From NCBI RefSeq assembly GCF_007745175.1, contig NZ_CP036271.1, positions 3,856,314 through 3,920,313 of the forward strand: a DNA stretch of 64,000 bases, given 5' to 3'. The first letter of the stretch is position 1. Each line of letters starts with the position of its first letter. Shown here piece after piece: positions 9,746 to 19,057 of this stretch. The notes under the pieces are model-generated. The model did no database searches, was not told where the DNA came from, and saw only the letters and a program-made list of their open reading frames with translations. The stretch comes from Caulifigura coniformis. Lineage in GTDB: Bacteria > Planctomycetota > Planctomycetia > Planctomycetales > Planctomycetaceae. The position numbers and the translations under genes were made by a program.

Positions 9746-11148
9746 GCGAGCACCAGCACGCAACCGCGACCGTCGCCGATGAGGGGCTCATCCCGACTCC
9801 GATTCTGGAGCCGGGACACTCCTACGCGACCGTCACTGACCAGATCAGTTCAATCGTCCTTCAGAAGGGATTGAAGAAAGGGTGGCTCTTCGGATTCACC
9901 CTCTCCTTCGCCCTGCTGATGATGCTGATGTACACCCTCTGCTACCTGGTGGCGACGGGCATCGGCATCTGGGGCAACAATGTCCCCGTCGGCTGGGCGT
10001 TCGACATCGTGAACTTCGTGTGGTGGGTCGGTATCGGCCACGCCGGCACCCTCATCTCCGCCGTGCTGCTCCTGCTCCGTCAGGAGTGGCGGACCTCGAT
10101 CAACCGCTTCGCGGAAGCCATGACGCTCTTCGCGGTCGCGTGTGCAGGCCTGTTCCCCCTGTTCCACATGGGGCGGGTCTGGTGCTTCTACTGGCTGTTT
10201 CCGTATCCCAATACGATGGGCCTGTGGCCTCAGTTCCGCAGTCCCCTGATGTGGGACGTGTTCGCGGTTTCAACGTACGCCTCGGTCTCGACGCTGTTCT
10301 GGTACGTCGGCCTGATTCCCGACCTCGCGACACTGCGTGACCGGGCCCAGAACAAGTTCGCCAGGATCACCTTCGGGTTCCTGTCGCTCGGCTGGCGCGG
10401 GTCGGCCCGGCACTGGCATCGCTATCACGTCGCCTATCAGCTGCTCGCGGCCATCGCCACGCCGCTGGTCGTTTCTGTGCACACCGTGGTGAGCTTCGAC
10501 TTCGCCGCCGGCATCGTCCCCGGATGGCACAACACGATCTTCCCGCCCTACTTCGTGGCAGGCGCCGTTTTCTCCGGTTTCGCCATGGTGCTGACGCTCG
10601 CGATCCCGCTGCGGAAGTTCTACGGACTGGAAGACTTCATCACCGCCAAGCACCTCGACAACATGGGCAAGATCGCACTTGCGACGGGGTTGATCGTGGC
10701 CTACGGATACCTGGTCGAAGCCTTCGGCGGGCTGTACAGCGGCAACATCTTCGAGGAATACCTCGTTGTCGATAACCGGATGCTCGGGCCCTATGCCCCC
10801 GCGTACTGGATGCTGATCCTGTGCAACATCATCACGCCGCAGTTCCTGTGGTCGCACAAGATCCGGTCCAGTCCGATGGCCCTGTTCATCATCTCGATCA
10901 TCATCAACATCGGGATGTGGCTGGAACGCTTCGTCATCGTTGTCACGAGCCTCAGCCGCGACTTCCTGCCGTCGTCCTGGAAGATGTACACCCCGACCGT
11001 CTGGGACTTCACGACCTACATCGGTTCGCTCGGGCTGTTTTTCACGCTGCTGTTCCTGTTTGTTCGCGTGCTCCCCGTCATCTCGATTTTCGAAATGCGG
11101 GAGCTGGTCGAAAAAACGTCGTCCACAAACGGCAACGGCCACCACTAA
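9742..11148 (+). CDS. actC: Alternative complex III subunit C, NrfD-type membrane subunit
   Basis: Integral membrane subunit (468 aa, about ten predicted helices) of the NrfD/PsrC family, which binds quinol and is thought to move protons. The N-terminal 55 residues are soluble, then hydrophobic segments begin around 50-70. Polar and charged residues inside helices (GIGHAGTLISAVLLL, HNTIFPPYFVAGA) are typical of ActC. It overlaps actB by ATGA and ends 6 bases before actD. Confidence 0.92.
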   Translation: MSEHQHATATVADEGLIPTPILEPGHSYATVTDQISSIVLQKGLKKGWLFGFTLSFALLMMLMYTLCYLVATGIGIWGNNVPVGWAFDIVNFVWWVGIGHAGTLISAVLLLLRQEWRTSINRFAEAMTLFAVACAGLFPLFHMGRVWCFYWLFPYPNTMGLWPQFRSPLMWDVFAVSTYASVSTLFWYVGLIPDLATLRDRAQNKFARITFGFLSLGWRGSARHWHRYHVAYQLLAAIATPLVVSVHTVVSFDFAAGIVPGWHNTIFPPYFVAGAVFSGFAMVLTLAIPLRKFYGLEDFITAKHLDNMGKIALATGLIVAYGYLVEAFGGLYSGNIFEEYLVVDNRMLGPYAPAYWMLILCNIITPQFLWSHKIRSSPMALFIISIIINIGMWLERFVIVVTSLSRDFLPSSWKMYTPTVWDFTTYIGSLGLFFTLLFLFVRVLPVISIFEMRELVEKTSSTNGNGHH

Positions 11149-11154
11149 CGATCC

Positions 11155-11706
11155 ATGTCCGCCGAATTCATTGCACCTGATCCCGTCTACGGCGTGATCG
11201 CCTCGTTCGCCGAGCCCGATGAGCTTCTGCGCGCATCGAAGGCGTCGCGCGAGGCCGGTTACAAGGTGATGGACGCGTTCACCCCGTTTCCCGTCCACGG
11301 GATCGAGGAAGCCCTTGGCATCCCGCGCACGAAGCTGCCGCTTCTGGTGCTCGCCTGCGGCATCGCCGGGGCGCTCGCCGGATACGCCCTGCAGTACTAC
11401 TGCGCCGTGATCGCCTATCCGCTCAATATCGGAGGCCGGCCTCTGCACAGTTGGCCGGCGTTTATCCCGGTCACCTTCGAAACCACGATTATGGGGGCCG
11501 CGTTTTCCGCGGTCTTCGGAATGCTTGCGTTCAACGGCCTGCCGACTCCTTACCACCCGGTGTTCAACGCTCCGGAGTTCGGACTGGCGAGCCGCGACCG
11601 GTTCTTCCTGTTGATTGAAGCCCGCGACCCCAGGTTCGACGCGGAGGAAACGCTCCGTTTCCTCCAGCAGCAATCTCCATTGCAAGCGAGCGTCGTGCAC
11701 CGATGA
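11155..11706 (+). CDS. actD: Alternative complex III subunit D (DUF3341)
   Basis: A 183-aa protein with the DUF3341 pattern: YGVIASFAEPDELLRASKASREAGYKVMDAFTPFPVHGI at the start, two central hydrophobic segments (about 60-85 and 100-125) and a soluble end. In solved alternative complex III structures ActD is a two-helix peripheral membrane subunit near ActC with no cofactor. It overlaps actE by 4 bases. Confidence 0.9.
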   Translation: MSAEFIAPDPVYGVIASFAEPDELLRASKASREAGYKVMDAFTPFPVHGIEEALGIPRTKLPLLVLACGIAGALAGYALQYYCAVIAYPLNIGGRPLHSWPAFIPVTFETTIMGAAFSAVFGMLAFNGLPTPYHPVFNAPEFGLASRDRFFLLIEARDPRFDAEETLRFLQQQSPLQASVVHR

Positions 11707-12380
11707 ATTCACGATCAGAAAACGTCCGGCTTCTCACTGGATCGCAAAAGCGTGCCTGCGCCGCCCGCGCGCCCCTTTCTCGCAGAAGTCGGGCTTTGAG
11801 CCCGCTCCTGCTTCTCATGGCGTTCGCCGCCGGCTGCCATCAGGACATGTACGACCAGGCCAAGAAGGAATCGCTCGAAGCGAGCGCTTTCTTCAAGGAC
11901 GGTCGGACCGCCCGGCCGCTGGTTCCCGGGACGATCGCTCAGGGCCAGCTCGAAACCGACACGCCAATGTTTACGGGGCGGCAGGACGGTCAGTTCGTCG
12001 ACTCGCTCCCCATGCCGGTCAGTCAGGAACTGCTGGCGCACGGGCAGACGCAGTTCAACATCTACTGCACACCCTGTCACGGAAGCATTGGCGACGGAAA
12101 CGGCATGATTCCGGCGCGCGGCTTCAAACGGCCTCCGTCATTTCATATCGAACGGCTCCGCGGCGCCCCGGTGGGACATTACTTCGATGTGATTTCCAAC
12201 GGCTTCGGCGCGATGCCGGTCTACAAGAACCGCATTTCTCCGCAGGACCGCTGGGCGATCATCGCCTATGTCCGGGCTTTGCAGTTCAGCCAGTTTGCAC
12301 CGGTCGACGCTCTCAGCCCGGCCGACTTGAATGCCCTGAATAACCCCGTGCGAGGAACGACCGATGCTCCTCGCCAGTGA
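11703..12380 (+). CDS. actE: Alternative complex III subunit E, mono-haem cytochrome c lipoprotein
   Basis: A 225-aa exported cytochrome. A long basic leader precedes a hydrophobic segment ending in the lipobox-like FAAGC, so it is probably lipid-anchored on the periplasmic face. One haem site, CTPCHGSIGDGNG, is present, with a likely Met ligand in GAMPVYKN. Known ActE proteins pass electrons out of the complex toward the terminal oxidase, whose genes follow here. The stop lies inside actF (17-base overlap). Confidence 0.9.
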   Translation: MNSRSENVRLLTGSQKRACAARAPLSRRSRALSPLLLLMAFAAGCHQDMYDQAKKESLEASAFFKDGRTARPLVPGTIAQGQLETDTPMFTGRQDGQFVDSLPMPVSQELLAHGQTQFNIYCTPCHGSIGDGNGMIPARGFKRPPSFHIERLRGAPVGHYFDVISNGFGAMPVYKNRISPQDRWAIIAYVRALQFSQFAPVDALSPADLNALNNPVRGTTDAPRQ

Positions 12381-13512
12381 ACCTGTAATGTCCTACGTGC
12401 TGGCTTTTGCCGACACCGCGCATGCTGCTGAACACGCCGCCGGGAGCCACCCGGTGGCGAGCGTCCTGCTGCGGGGCTACCTGATCGCCTGGCTGTTCTG
12501 GCTGGGCGTCAGCCTGGGCGGGTGCGCCCTGACCTGGCTGCATCACCTGACCGGCGGGAAATGGGGCAGGGCGATCCGCCTCGAGTTGACGGCGGCCGGG
12601 CAGACGCTGCCCCTGCTCGCCATCGGCGTGATTCCCATCCTGCTGAACCTCCCCGCGCTCTACGAATGGGCCCGGCCAGAGGTCGTCGCGCACGATGCCC
12701 TGCTGCAGAAAAAGGCGTTGTGGCTGAACACATCGTTCTTCGCCATTCGCTCGGTCCTCTATTTCGTCGTCTGGGTTGCTCTGGGCGCCTGGATCACGCA
12801 ATTGCGTCGCAAGGCGCAGGCCAACCCGACCTTCGAGCACGAGCACTCGCTCAGGTTCTTCAGCGCGATGGCCCTGGTGGTCTACGGCATCACGGTCACC
12901 CTCGCGGCTGTCGACTACAGCATGTCGCTTGAGCCGCACTGGTATTCGGGCATTTACGGCGTGATCTATATGGTCAGCCAGGCCCTCGCCGCACTCGGGT
13001 TTGCCACCGCCGTCGGATCGACGCGCAGCGCGTCGAAAGATCCTGCTCCATTCGTGACACGCGATCTCGGCAACCTGATGATGGCGTTCACGATGCTGTG
13101 GACCTACATGAACCTGTCGCAGTTCCTGATTATCTGGATGGGCGACCTTCCTGAAGAGAATGTCTGGTACCTGCACCGCCTCGACGCCGCGAACGGCGGC
13201 TGGATGTGGCTCGCGCTGGTCTTGATTTTCTTCGGCTTCGCCGCACCGTTCTTGACGCTGCTCAGCTCTGCTGTGAAGGAAAGCCGTAAGTTCATTGGCC
13301 TCGTCGCGATCTGGATCGTGGTTCTGCGGTGGTTCGACATCGTCTGGAACGTCGAGCCCGCGTTCAGCAAGTTCGATCCGGCCACCCTGACGTCGCATGC
13401 CATTGTGGCGGCTGCGATGGGGGCCGTGTGGATGGTCGTGTTTTTCTGGCGACGGGGGGCACTCAAGAATGATTTCCCCTATGAACCTCCGGTCGCGGTG
13501 GAGGGACACTAA
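12364..13512 (+). CDS. actF: Alternative complex III subunit F, NrfD-like membrane subunit
   Basis: A 382-aa protein with about ten helices, a paralogue of ActC that forms the second membrane half of the complex. The ATG at 12364 is preceded by GAGGAA at 6-8 nt and overlaps actE by 17 bases. A second ATG at 12388 follows the actE stop but lacks a ribosome site, so the upstream start is preferred. The hydrophobic run GYLIAWLFWLGVSLGGCAL and the WHxxG-poor helices are typical of ActF. Its stop TAA shares one base with the next ATG. Confidence 0.9.
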   Translation: MLLASEPVMSYVLAFADTAHAAEHAAGSHPVASVLLRGYLIAWLFWLGVSLGGCALTWLHHLTGGKWGRAIRLELTAAGQTLPLLAIGVIPILLNLPALYEWARPEVVAHDALLQKKALWLNTSFFAIRSVLYFVVWVALGAWITQLRRKAQANPTFEHEHSLRFFSAMALVVYGITVTLAAVDYSMSLEPHWYSGIYGVIYMVSQALAALGFATAVGSTRSASKDPAPFVTRDLGNLMMAFTMLWTYMNLSQFLIIWMGDLPEENVWYLHRLDAANGGWMWLALVLIFFGFAAPFLTLLSSAVKESRKFIGLVAIWIVVLRWFDIVWNVEPAFSKFDPATLTSHAIVAAAMGAVWMVVFFWRRGALKNDFPYEPPVAVEGH

Positions 13513-13934
13513 TGGTTGAAACTCCTGCCGACGTCAGCCCGCACGCAACGGCTCACGAAGAGACGGACGTCAACGTCCGCGCCCTCAAGACATTCCTGAT
13601 CTGCCTGGTCGTCTCGCTGAGCGTGACCGCTCTCCTGGTCTACTGGCAATACCGGCGGGCTGAGGCACTGGCGCTCGCGAACGATCCGCCGCCGTCCCCC
13701 CGGGCGGATGAGCGAACGACGCTCACCGGCCCCGGCCTGCAGATCAACGAACTTGGAGACGGTGCTGAGTTTCGCCGCGGGCAGGAAGCCGAACTGAACT
13801 CGCTGGCCTGGGTCAGCAAGGAGGAAAAGCTCGTCCGGATTCCCGTGAGCCAGGCTATGGAGCACGTTGCAAAACATGGCCTGCCGAAATGGCCCGCTCC
13901 TCCCGCTCAGCCGGCGCCTGGCGCCAATCCCTAG
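13512..13934 (+). CDS. Small single-helix membrane protein of the act/cox operon
   Basis: A 140-aa protein with an acidic N-terminus, one membrane helix (about 28-46, TFLICLVVSLSVTALLVYW) and a hydrophilic C-terminal domain with a Pro/Ala-rich end. No haem, metal or iron-sulfur motif is present. The sequence SLAWVSKEEKLVRIPVSQAMEHVAK recalls small proteins seen in other planctomycete act/cox operons. Its one-base stop/start overlap with actF and position before sco suggest an accessory or assembly role for the complex or the oxidase (inference). Confidence 0.72.
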   Translation: MVETPADVSPHATAHEETDVNVRALKTFLICLVVSLSVTALLVYWQYRRAEALALANDPPPSPRADERTTLTGPGLQINELGDGAEFRRGQEAELNSLAWVSKEEKLVRIPVSQAMEHVAKHGLPKWPAPPAQPAPGANP

Positions 13935-13988
13935 TCCCGTTTTCGGCGACCACAGCGGCCGCCCACCGACCAGAACTTCAAAGGCAAC

Positions 13989-14858
13989 TTGAGTCGTATG
14001 AACCTCCGGACGCTGATCCTGATGCTCCTCGCCGTGCAGGCGACGTCAGCCAGCGTGCGCGCTCAGGCCCCGTTCGTTCCGAAGACGGGGCTGGTGACCG
14101 AAAACCAGAACACGGACCTCCTCAAGGCGGTCAAGTTCGACCAGCACCTCGGAGCGCAGCTCTCGCTCGACACCGAGTTCCGCGATGAGTCGGGGAAAAC
14201 GGTCAAACTGAGGGACTATTTCGGCAAGCGGCCGATCGTGTTCGCGCTCGTCTATCACGAGTGTCCGATGCTCTGCAACGTGGTCCTCAATAACATGGTG
14301 ACGAGCCTGCGAGCGCTCGAGTTCATGCCCGGGAACGAATACGACGTCCTCACGATCAGCATCGCTCCCAACGAAACTCCGGCCCTCGCTTCGGCCAAGA
14401 AACGCGGCTATGTCACCAAGTTCCAGAAAGTCGAGACTCTGCCGCACTGGCACTTTCTGACAGGCGACGAACCGAATATCAGGAAGATCGCCGACGAGGT
14501 GGGCTTTCACTACGAGTGGGATGCGAAATCGGGCGAGTACGCTCATGCGAGCGGAATCATGATCCTCACGCCGGACGGCCGGATCTCCCGCTACTTCTAT
14601 GGAGTGGAATACCCGACGCGCGACCTCCGTTTCGGAATCATGGAAGCCTCGCAGGAAAAGATCGGCTCGCCGATCGCCCAGGTGCTTCTGTTGTGCTTTC
14701 ACTACGACCCGACCACAGGCAAATACAGCCTGGCGGTGATGCGGATCCTGCAGGCCGCCGGTCTGGTCACAGTCATCGGAATAGGAATGTCCATCGTGAC
14801 GATGTTGCGGCGGGAACGCCGTCAAAGGCTGGGAGGAGGGCTGCATGGGCTCAGCTGA
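13989..14858 (+). CDS. SCO1/SenC copper chaperone for cytochrome oxidase
   Basis: Thioredoxin-fold protein that delivers copper to the CuA site of cytochrome oxidase subunit II. The copper motif CPMLC (CxxxC, about residues 92-96) and the distal His in EYAHASGI are present. There is a signal peptide at the start and, unusually, a C-terminal membrane helix (about 250-272) followed by an Arg-rich tail. The frame can start at TTG 13989 (AAGG 4-5 nt upstream) or ATG 13998, which has no well-spaced site; the former is listed. The end overlaps coxB by 14 bases, consistent with coupled expression. Confidence 0.9.
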   Translation: MSRMNLRTLILMLLAVQATSASVRAQAPFVPKTGLVTENQNTDLLKAVKFDQHLGAQLSLDTEFRDESGKTVKLRDYFGKRPIVFALVYHECPMLCNVVLNNMVTSLRALEFMPGNEYDVLTISIAPNETPALASAKKRGYVTKFQKVETLPHWHFLTGDEPNIRKIADEVGFHYEWDAKSGEYAHASGIMILTPDGRISRYFYGVEYPTRDLRFGIMEASQEKIGSPIAQVLLLCFHYDPTTGKYSLAVMRILQAAGLVTVIGIGMSIVTMLRRERRQRLGGGLHGLS

Positions 14859-15813
14859 CTTCCAGTTTCATCCTGAAACGGCCTCGACCTACGCCGCCCG
14901 AGTCGACGGCGTGTACTGGTTCCTGGTGGCGATGACGGCGTTCTTCAGCATCGCCATCGCAGCGGCCATCGTGTACCTCGGCGTCCGTTACCGGAAGAAC
15001 GCCCAGGTCAACCGCACGCCCTACTCGCCGCCCATGTGGCTCGAACTGTCGTGGCTGATCGCCCCCGCGCCGATTCTGCTGTTCATCTTCTTCTGGAGCG
15101 CCCAGGTGTTCCTCGAGATGCAGCGGCCCCCCGCGGACGCCATGCAGATCAACGTCGTCGCGCGGCAGTGGATGTGGAAATTCCAGCATCCTTCCGGCCG
15201 TCGTGAGATCGACCAGTTGCACGTGCCCGTCGGCAGGCCTGTCCGCCTCAAGATGATCAGCGAAGACGTGATCCACAGCTTCTACGTGCCGGCCTTCCGG
15301 ACCAAGCAGGACGTCCTGCCCGGAAGGTTCACCACGGCCTGGTTCGAAGCCACCAAGCCCGGGACTTACCATCTGTTCTGCGCCGAATACTGCGGAACAC
15401 AGCATTCCAAGATGGTCGGAAGCGTCGTCGTGATGTCGCCGACGGAATACGAAGAATGGCTTGCCGGCCGCGGAAGCGATGTCTCGCCCGAAGTCGCCGG
15501 AGCGGCGCTCTTCGAACAGCATCGGTGCGGTTCCTGCCACGGCCCGGCGACGGCCCAGATGCGTGGACCAACCCTCGAAGGAATCTTCGGAAAGATGATT
15601 CCGCTCGTCGACGGATCGTCCGTCCCGGCGGATGACACTTATCTCCGCGAGTCCATCGTTCGCCCCGGCTCGAAGATTGTCGCCGGCTACCAGAACCTGA
15701 TGCCCACATTTGAAGGCCAGCTCAGCGAAGAGGAGCTGAACGACCTGCTGGCTTACATCAAGACGCTGAGCGGTCCCGTTGCGGCGGCTGCTGCGAAGGA
15801 GGACCAGCCATGA
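14845..15813 (+). CDS. coxB: Cytochrome c oxidase subunit II with fused cytochrome c domain (caa3 type)
   Basis: Accepts electrons at CuA and passes them to subunit I. Two N-terminal helices (about 22-45 and 65-85) precede the cupredoxin domain with the CuA ligands in [12 protein letters not shown] (about 179-190) and the earlier His in IHSFYVP. A C-terminal cytochrome c domain with CGSCH (about 229) and a Met ligand in NLMPTFEG makes it a caa3-type subunit, able to receive electrons directly from the alternative complex III. The 322-aa length fits this fused form. It overlaps coxA by 4 bases. Confidence 0.95.
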   Translation: MGSADFQFHPETASTYAARVDGVYWFLVAMTAFFSIAIAAAIVYLGVRYRKNAQVNRTPYSPPMWLELSWLIAPAPILLFIFFWSAQVFLEMQRPPADAMQINVVARQWMWKFQHPSGRREIDQLHVPVGRPVRLKMISEDVIHSFYVPAFRTKQDVLPGRFTTAWFEATKPGTYHLFCAEYCGTQHSKMVGSVVVMSPTEYEEWLAGRGSDVSPEVAGAALFEQHRCGSCHGPATAQMRGPTLEGIFGKMIPLVDGSSVPADDTYLRESIVRPGSKIVAGYQNLMPTFEGQLSEEELNDLLAYIKTLSGPVAAAAAKEDQP

Positions 15814-17480
15814 GTGCAGTTCTTGATCCTCCGATCCACGGGCACGACAACGGACCCGAACAGCATCCCGAGCACACCCATGTCGTCAACTATCTCAACG
15901 TTGACTACAGCCTGAAATCCTGGCTCCTGACTGTCGATCACAAGCGGATCGGCATCATGTACCTGATTTCGATCACGCTCTTCTTCCTCATCGGCGGCGC
16001 CGCGGCGGTGCTGTTCCGCGTCGAACTGATGACGCCGGACGGGGAGATGTTCCAGTCGGAAACCTACAACAAGCTCTTCACGATGCATGGCGTCGTGATG
16101 ATCTTCTTCTTCCTGATTCCGTCGATACCGGCGGTGATGGGGAACTTCTTCGTGCCGCTGATGATCGGTGCGCGCGATATGGCGTTCCCCAAGCTCAACC
16201 TCGCCAGCTGGTATCTGTTCATGATCGGCGGTGTCACCGCGGTCTGGACGATGATGATCGGCGGCGTCGACACCGGCTGGACGTTCTACACCCCCTACAG
16301 CAGCACCTACGCGAACACCTATGTGATGGCGACGGCCGTCGCCGTCTTCATCACCGGGTTCTCGTCGATCCTCACCGGCCTCAACATTATCGTCACGGTC
16401 CACAAGCTCAGGGCCCCCGGCCTGAACTGGTTCCGGCTCCCGCTGTTCGTGTGGTCGCACTACGCAGCCAGCCTGATCATGGTTCTGGGAACGCCCGTTC
16501 TTGCCGTGACCATCCTGCTCGTCGGCATCGAACGCGGACTCGGCATCGGCATCTTCGATCCCAAACTCGGCGGCGACCCCGTCCTGTTCCAGCACCTGTT
16601 CTGGTTCTATTCGCATCCGGCCGTGTACATCATGATCCTGCCGGCCTTCGGTGTGATCAGCGAACTCATCGCCGCCTTCAGCGGGAACCGCGTCTTCGGA
16701 TACCGCTTCGTCGCCTTCGCCAGCCTGGCCATCGCGATGCTCGGGTTCCTCGTCTGGGGACACCACATGTTCGTGAGCGGACAGTCGGCCTATGCCGGCA
16801 TGGTGTTCTCGATCCTCAGCTTCATGATCGCAATCCCCTCGGCGATCAAGGTCTTTAACTGGACGGCGACGCTCTACAAGGGGCGGCTCCTGTTCCACAC
16901 TCCGCTCCTGTACGCCCTCGGATTCATGGGGCTGTTCACCATCGGTGGCTTGACCGGCCTGTTCCTTTCGGCCCTGGCTGTGGATGTGCACGTGCACGAC
17001 ACGTACTTCGTCGTCGCGCACTTCCACTACATCATGGTCGGCGGGGCGGTCATGGCGTACCTCGGCGGCATCCACTACTGGTGGCCGAAAATGACCGGCC
17101 GCATGTACCCGGAGAACTGGGCCCGTTTCTCGGCCGTGCTGGTGTTCGTCGGCTTCAACCTGACGTTCTTCCCGCAATTCGTGCTCGGGTATCTCGGAAT
17201 GCCACGGCGGTATCACATCTACCCCGAAGAGTTCCAGATGCTCAACGTGATGTCGTCCGCGGGAGCGTCGATCCTCGGCATCGCCTACATGTTCCCGCTG
17301 ACCTACCTCACGTGGTCGCTGTGGTACGGAAAGAAGGCCTCCGACAATCCCTGGAATGCGACCGGCCTCGAATGGCAGGCTTCCAGCCCCCCCTCACCTC
17401 ATAACTTTGCACGCACCCCCGTGGTGACGGAAGACGCGTATGCTTACCCAGACAGCGCCATTCGCGGCGATGCCCACTGA
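15810..17480 (+). CDS. coxA: Cytochrome c oxidase subunit I, A2-type
   Basis: Catalytic heme-copper oxidase subunit (556 aa, 12 or more helices) that reduces oxygen and pumps protons. The CuB/cross-link motif reads [15 protein letters not shown] (about 264-278), with H269 and Y273; the usual Glu (HPEVY) is Ala and a Tyr-Ser pair precedes the His. This YS pattern defines the A2 family, as in Rhodothermus and Thermus caa3 enzymes. Other ligands are visible in [19 protein letters not shown] (haem a3 and haem a His) and in [12 protein letters not shown]. It overlaps coxC by 41 bases. Confidence 0.96.
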   Translation: MSAVLDPPIHGHDNGPEQHPEHTHVVNYLNVDYSLKSWLLTVDHKRIGIMYLISITLFFLIGGAAAVLFRVELMTPDGEMFQSETYNKLFTMHGVVMIFFFLIPSIPAVMGNFFVPLMIGARDMAFPKLNLASWYLFMIGGVTAVWTMMIGGVDTGWTFYTPYSSTYANTYVMATAVAVFITGFSSILTGLNIIVTVHKLRAPGLNWFRLPLFVWSHYAASLIMVLGTPVLAVTILLVGIERGLGIGIFDPKLGGDPVLFQHLFWFYSHPAVYIMILPAFGVISELIAAFSGNRVFGYRFVAFASLAIAMLGFLVWGHHMFVSGQSAYAGMVFSILSFMIAIPSAIKVFNWTATLYKGRLLFHTPLLYALGFMGLFTIGGLTGLFLSALAVDVHVHDTYFVVAHFHYIMVGGAVMAYLGGIHYWWPKMTGRMYPENWARFSAVLVFVGFNLTFFPQFVLGYLGMPRRYHIYPEEFQMLNVMSSAGASILGIAYMFPLTYLTWSLWYGKKASDNPWNATGLEWQASSPPSPHNFARTPVVTEDAYAYPDSAIRGDAH

Positions 17481-18171
17481 CCATTCGCAGTCTACGACTG
17501 CACCGGTGGTCGACAGTGCGCTCGAAGCAGTGCCGGTCGCCAGCCATTTCGATTCGGCGAAGCAGCAGCACGATTCCGTGATGCTGGGAATGTGGTTATT
17601 CCTGGTCACGGAAATCATGTTCTTCGGCGGCGCCTTCGCGGCGTACACCATCTACCGCATCTACTATGGCGAGGCGTTTCACCTCGCGAGCCGCACGCTC
17701 GACGCCATGGTCGGCACGGTCAACACTCTCGTCCTGCTCACCAGCAGCCTGACGATGGTCCTGGCTGTCGACGCCTCCGAAAAAGGGAAACGCGGTCTGA
17801 CGATCGGCTACATCGTGGCCACTCTCGTCCTCGGCGGAATCTTCCTCGGGGTCAAGGCCGGCGAGTACCAGCACAAGTTCCACGAGCATCATGCCCCGAT
17901 GCTCGGGCTCCCGTTCCACTGGGAGCCGGGGCCCGCCACCGAAGGCGGAGCGAAGCTGTTCTTCGGTCTGTATTTCGGAATGACGGGGCTGCACGCGCTG
18001 CACATGGTCATCGGCATGGCGATCCTCGGCATCTTCATCGTGCGTTGCGCCATCGCGAAAGACGTTCGAGCGCGAAGCCAGGGCCTGGAAGTGATGGGCC
18101 TGTACTGGCACTTCGTCGACATCGTCTGGATTTTCCTGTTTCCGTTGCTGTACCTCATCGATCGCACATGA
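17440..18171 (+). CDS. coxC: Cytochrome c oxidase subunit III
   Basis: A 243-aa membrane subunit stabilising the proton path of subunit I. It has the usual blocks [30 protein letters not shown] and [18 protein letters not shown] near the end. The ATG at 17440 has GGAAG 6 nt upstream and overlaps coxA by 41 bases; a later in-frame ATG at 17470 lacks a site. The overlap is long for this operon but both frames are clearly coding near it. The stop overlaps the next ATG (ATGA). Confidence 0.94.
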   Translation: MLTQTAPFAAMPTDHSQSTTAPVVDSALEAVPVASHFDSAKQQHDSVMLGMWLFLVTEIMFFGGAFAAYTIYRIYYGEAFHLASRTLDAMVGTVNTLVLLTSSLTMVLAVDASEKGKRGLTIGYIVATLVLGGIFLGVKAGEYQHKFHEHHAPMLGLPFHWEPGPATEGGAKLFFGLYFGMTGLHALHMVIGMAILGIFIVRCAIAKDVRARSQGLEVMGLYWHFVDIVWIFLFPLLYLIDRT

Positions 18172-18473
18172 GCGCCACGTCCCGTATCGGCCTGTATCTG
18201 AAGATTTACGTCGCGCTGATCGTTCTCCTGCTGGCGACAGTGGGAGCGGCGTATGTGAAGCTCGGGCACTTTGCGATTGTTGTGGCCCTCGCAATCGCGA
18301 CCGTCAAAGCCTACCTGGTGCTGATGCACTTCATGCACCTCGACCACAGCGCCCTGCTGGTCCGGCTGGTCGTCATCGGGTCATTTATCTGGCTCGGCAT
18401 TCTGATCATCGGCGTGCTGATGGATTACGTCAGCATGCCGGTCAGCCGATTCGGACAGGAACTGAAGTTCTGA
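18168..18473 (+). CDS. coxD: Cytochrome c oxidase subunit IV-type small membrane protein
   Basis: A 101-aa protein with three hydrophobic helices (about 12-30, 34-52 and 65-85) and the motif KAYLVLMHFMHL, typical of prokaryotic subunit IV of caa3/bo3 oxidases (COX4_pro). The start is set by the ATGA overlap with coxC; an in-frame open stretch continues upstream but only as a shadow of coxC. It is the last gene of the act/cox operon. Confidence 0.9.
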   Translation: MSATSRIGLYLKIYVALIVLLLATVGAAYVKLGHFAIVVALAIATVKAYLVLMHFMHLDHSALLVRLVVIGSFIWLGILIIGVLMDYVSMPVSRFGQELKF

Positions 18474-18578
18474 CGCCCATGGGGGCGGTGCAGGAGGTGG
18501 ATCGACGTCGGTTCACTCGCGCGAGCGGGGCAGCGACGACCTCCGCATCGGAAAAGGGGACCTCAACAGCCTGAGGCC

Positions 18579-18995
18579 TTACCCCCCTTTTCGCCGGAAT
18601 GGATAGAACCAGACGCCATAGGGCAGGAAGCGGACCGGCAGCGGTGTGGCCAGCCGGTGAGGCTTCTCAAGTCGCCAGCCCAGCTTTCCGGCGATGATCT
18701 GCGGCGTCAGGCAGGCAGCCTCTGCGTCCGATGGTCGGCACGACTCGCACCCGACGATGTCGATCGTTCCCACCAGCAGGCCGCGGGGCAGGGCGATCGT
18801 TTCGATGCCGTGCCGTGCTGCCGCCGCCTCGGCCGCCGGCGTCTCCGCCAGTTTCTTGGACGAGTACAGGTAAATCGGCCCGCGGACATTCGTCGGCAGC
18901 GAGCGGACTTCGATCGTCTTGATGCCTCTCAGGATGAGTTCCGCCCAGGGCTGCCGAACGCCGAGCGCGATCAGTTCCTTGTCTGGATGCTCCAC
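18579..18995 (-). CDS. ASCH-domain protein
   Basis: A 138-aa protein with the ASCH fold, a PUA-like beta-barrel that binds RNA or modified nucleotides. The family start LGVRQPWAELILRGIKTIEVRS carries the signature GxKxxExR, and LLVGTIDIVGC matches the core strand. No fused domain is present. ASCH proteins have been proposed to act as RNA-binding regulators, and some hydrolyse N4-acetylcytidine; which applies here cannot be told. It converges with the cox operon. Confidence 0.8.
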   Translation of the reverse strand: MEHPDKELIALGVRQPWAELILRGIKTIEVRSLPTNVRGPIYLYSSKKLAETPAAEAAAARHGIETIALPRGLLVGTIDIVGCESCRPSDAEAACLTPQIIAGKLGWRLEKPHRLATPLPVRFLPYGVWFYPFRRKGG

Positions 18996-19057
18996 TCCGG
19001 ACGCCCCTGTTCGTCTGCCTTGAGGACGCGGCGCGGCCGCGTTGCGGTCGCCAGAAT

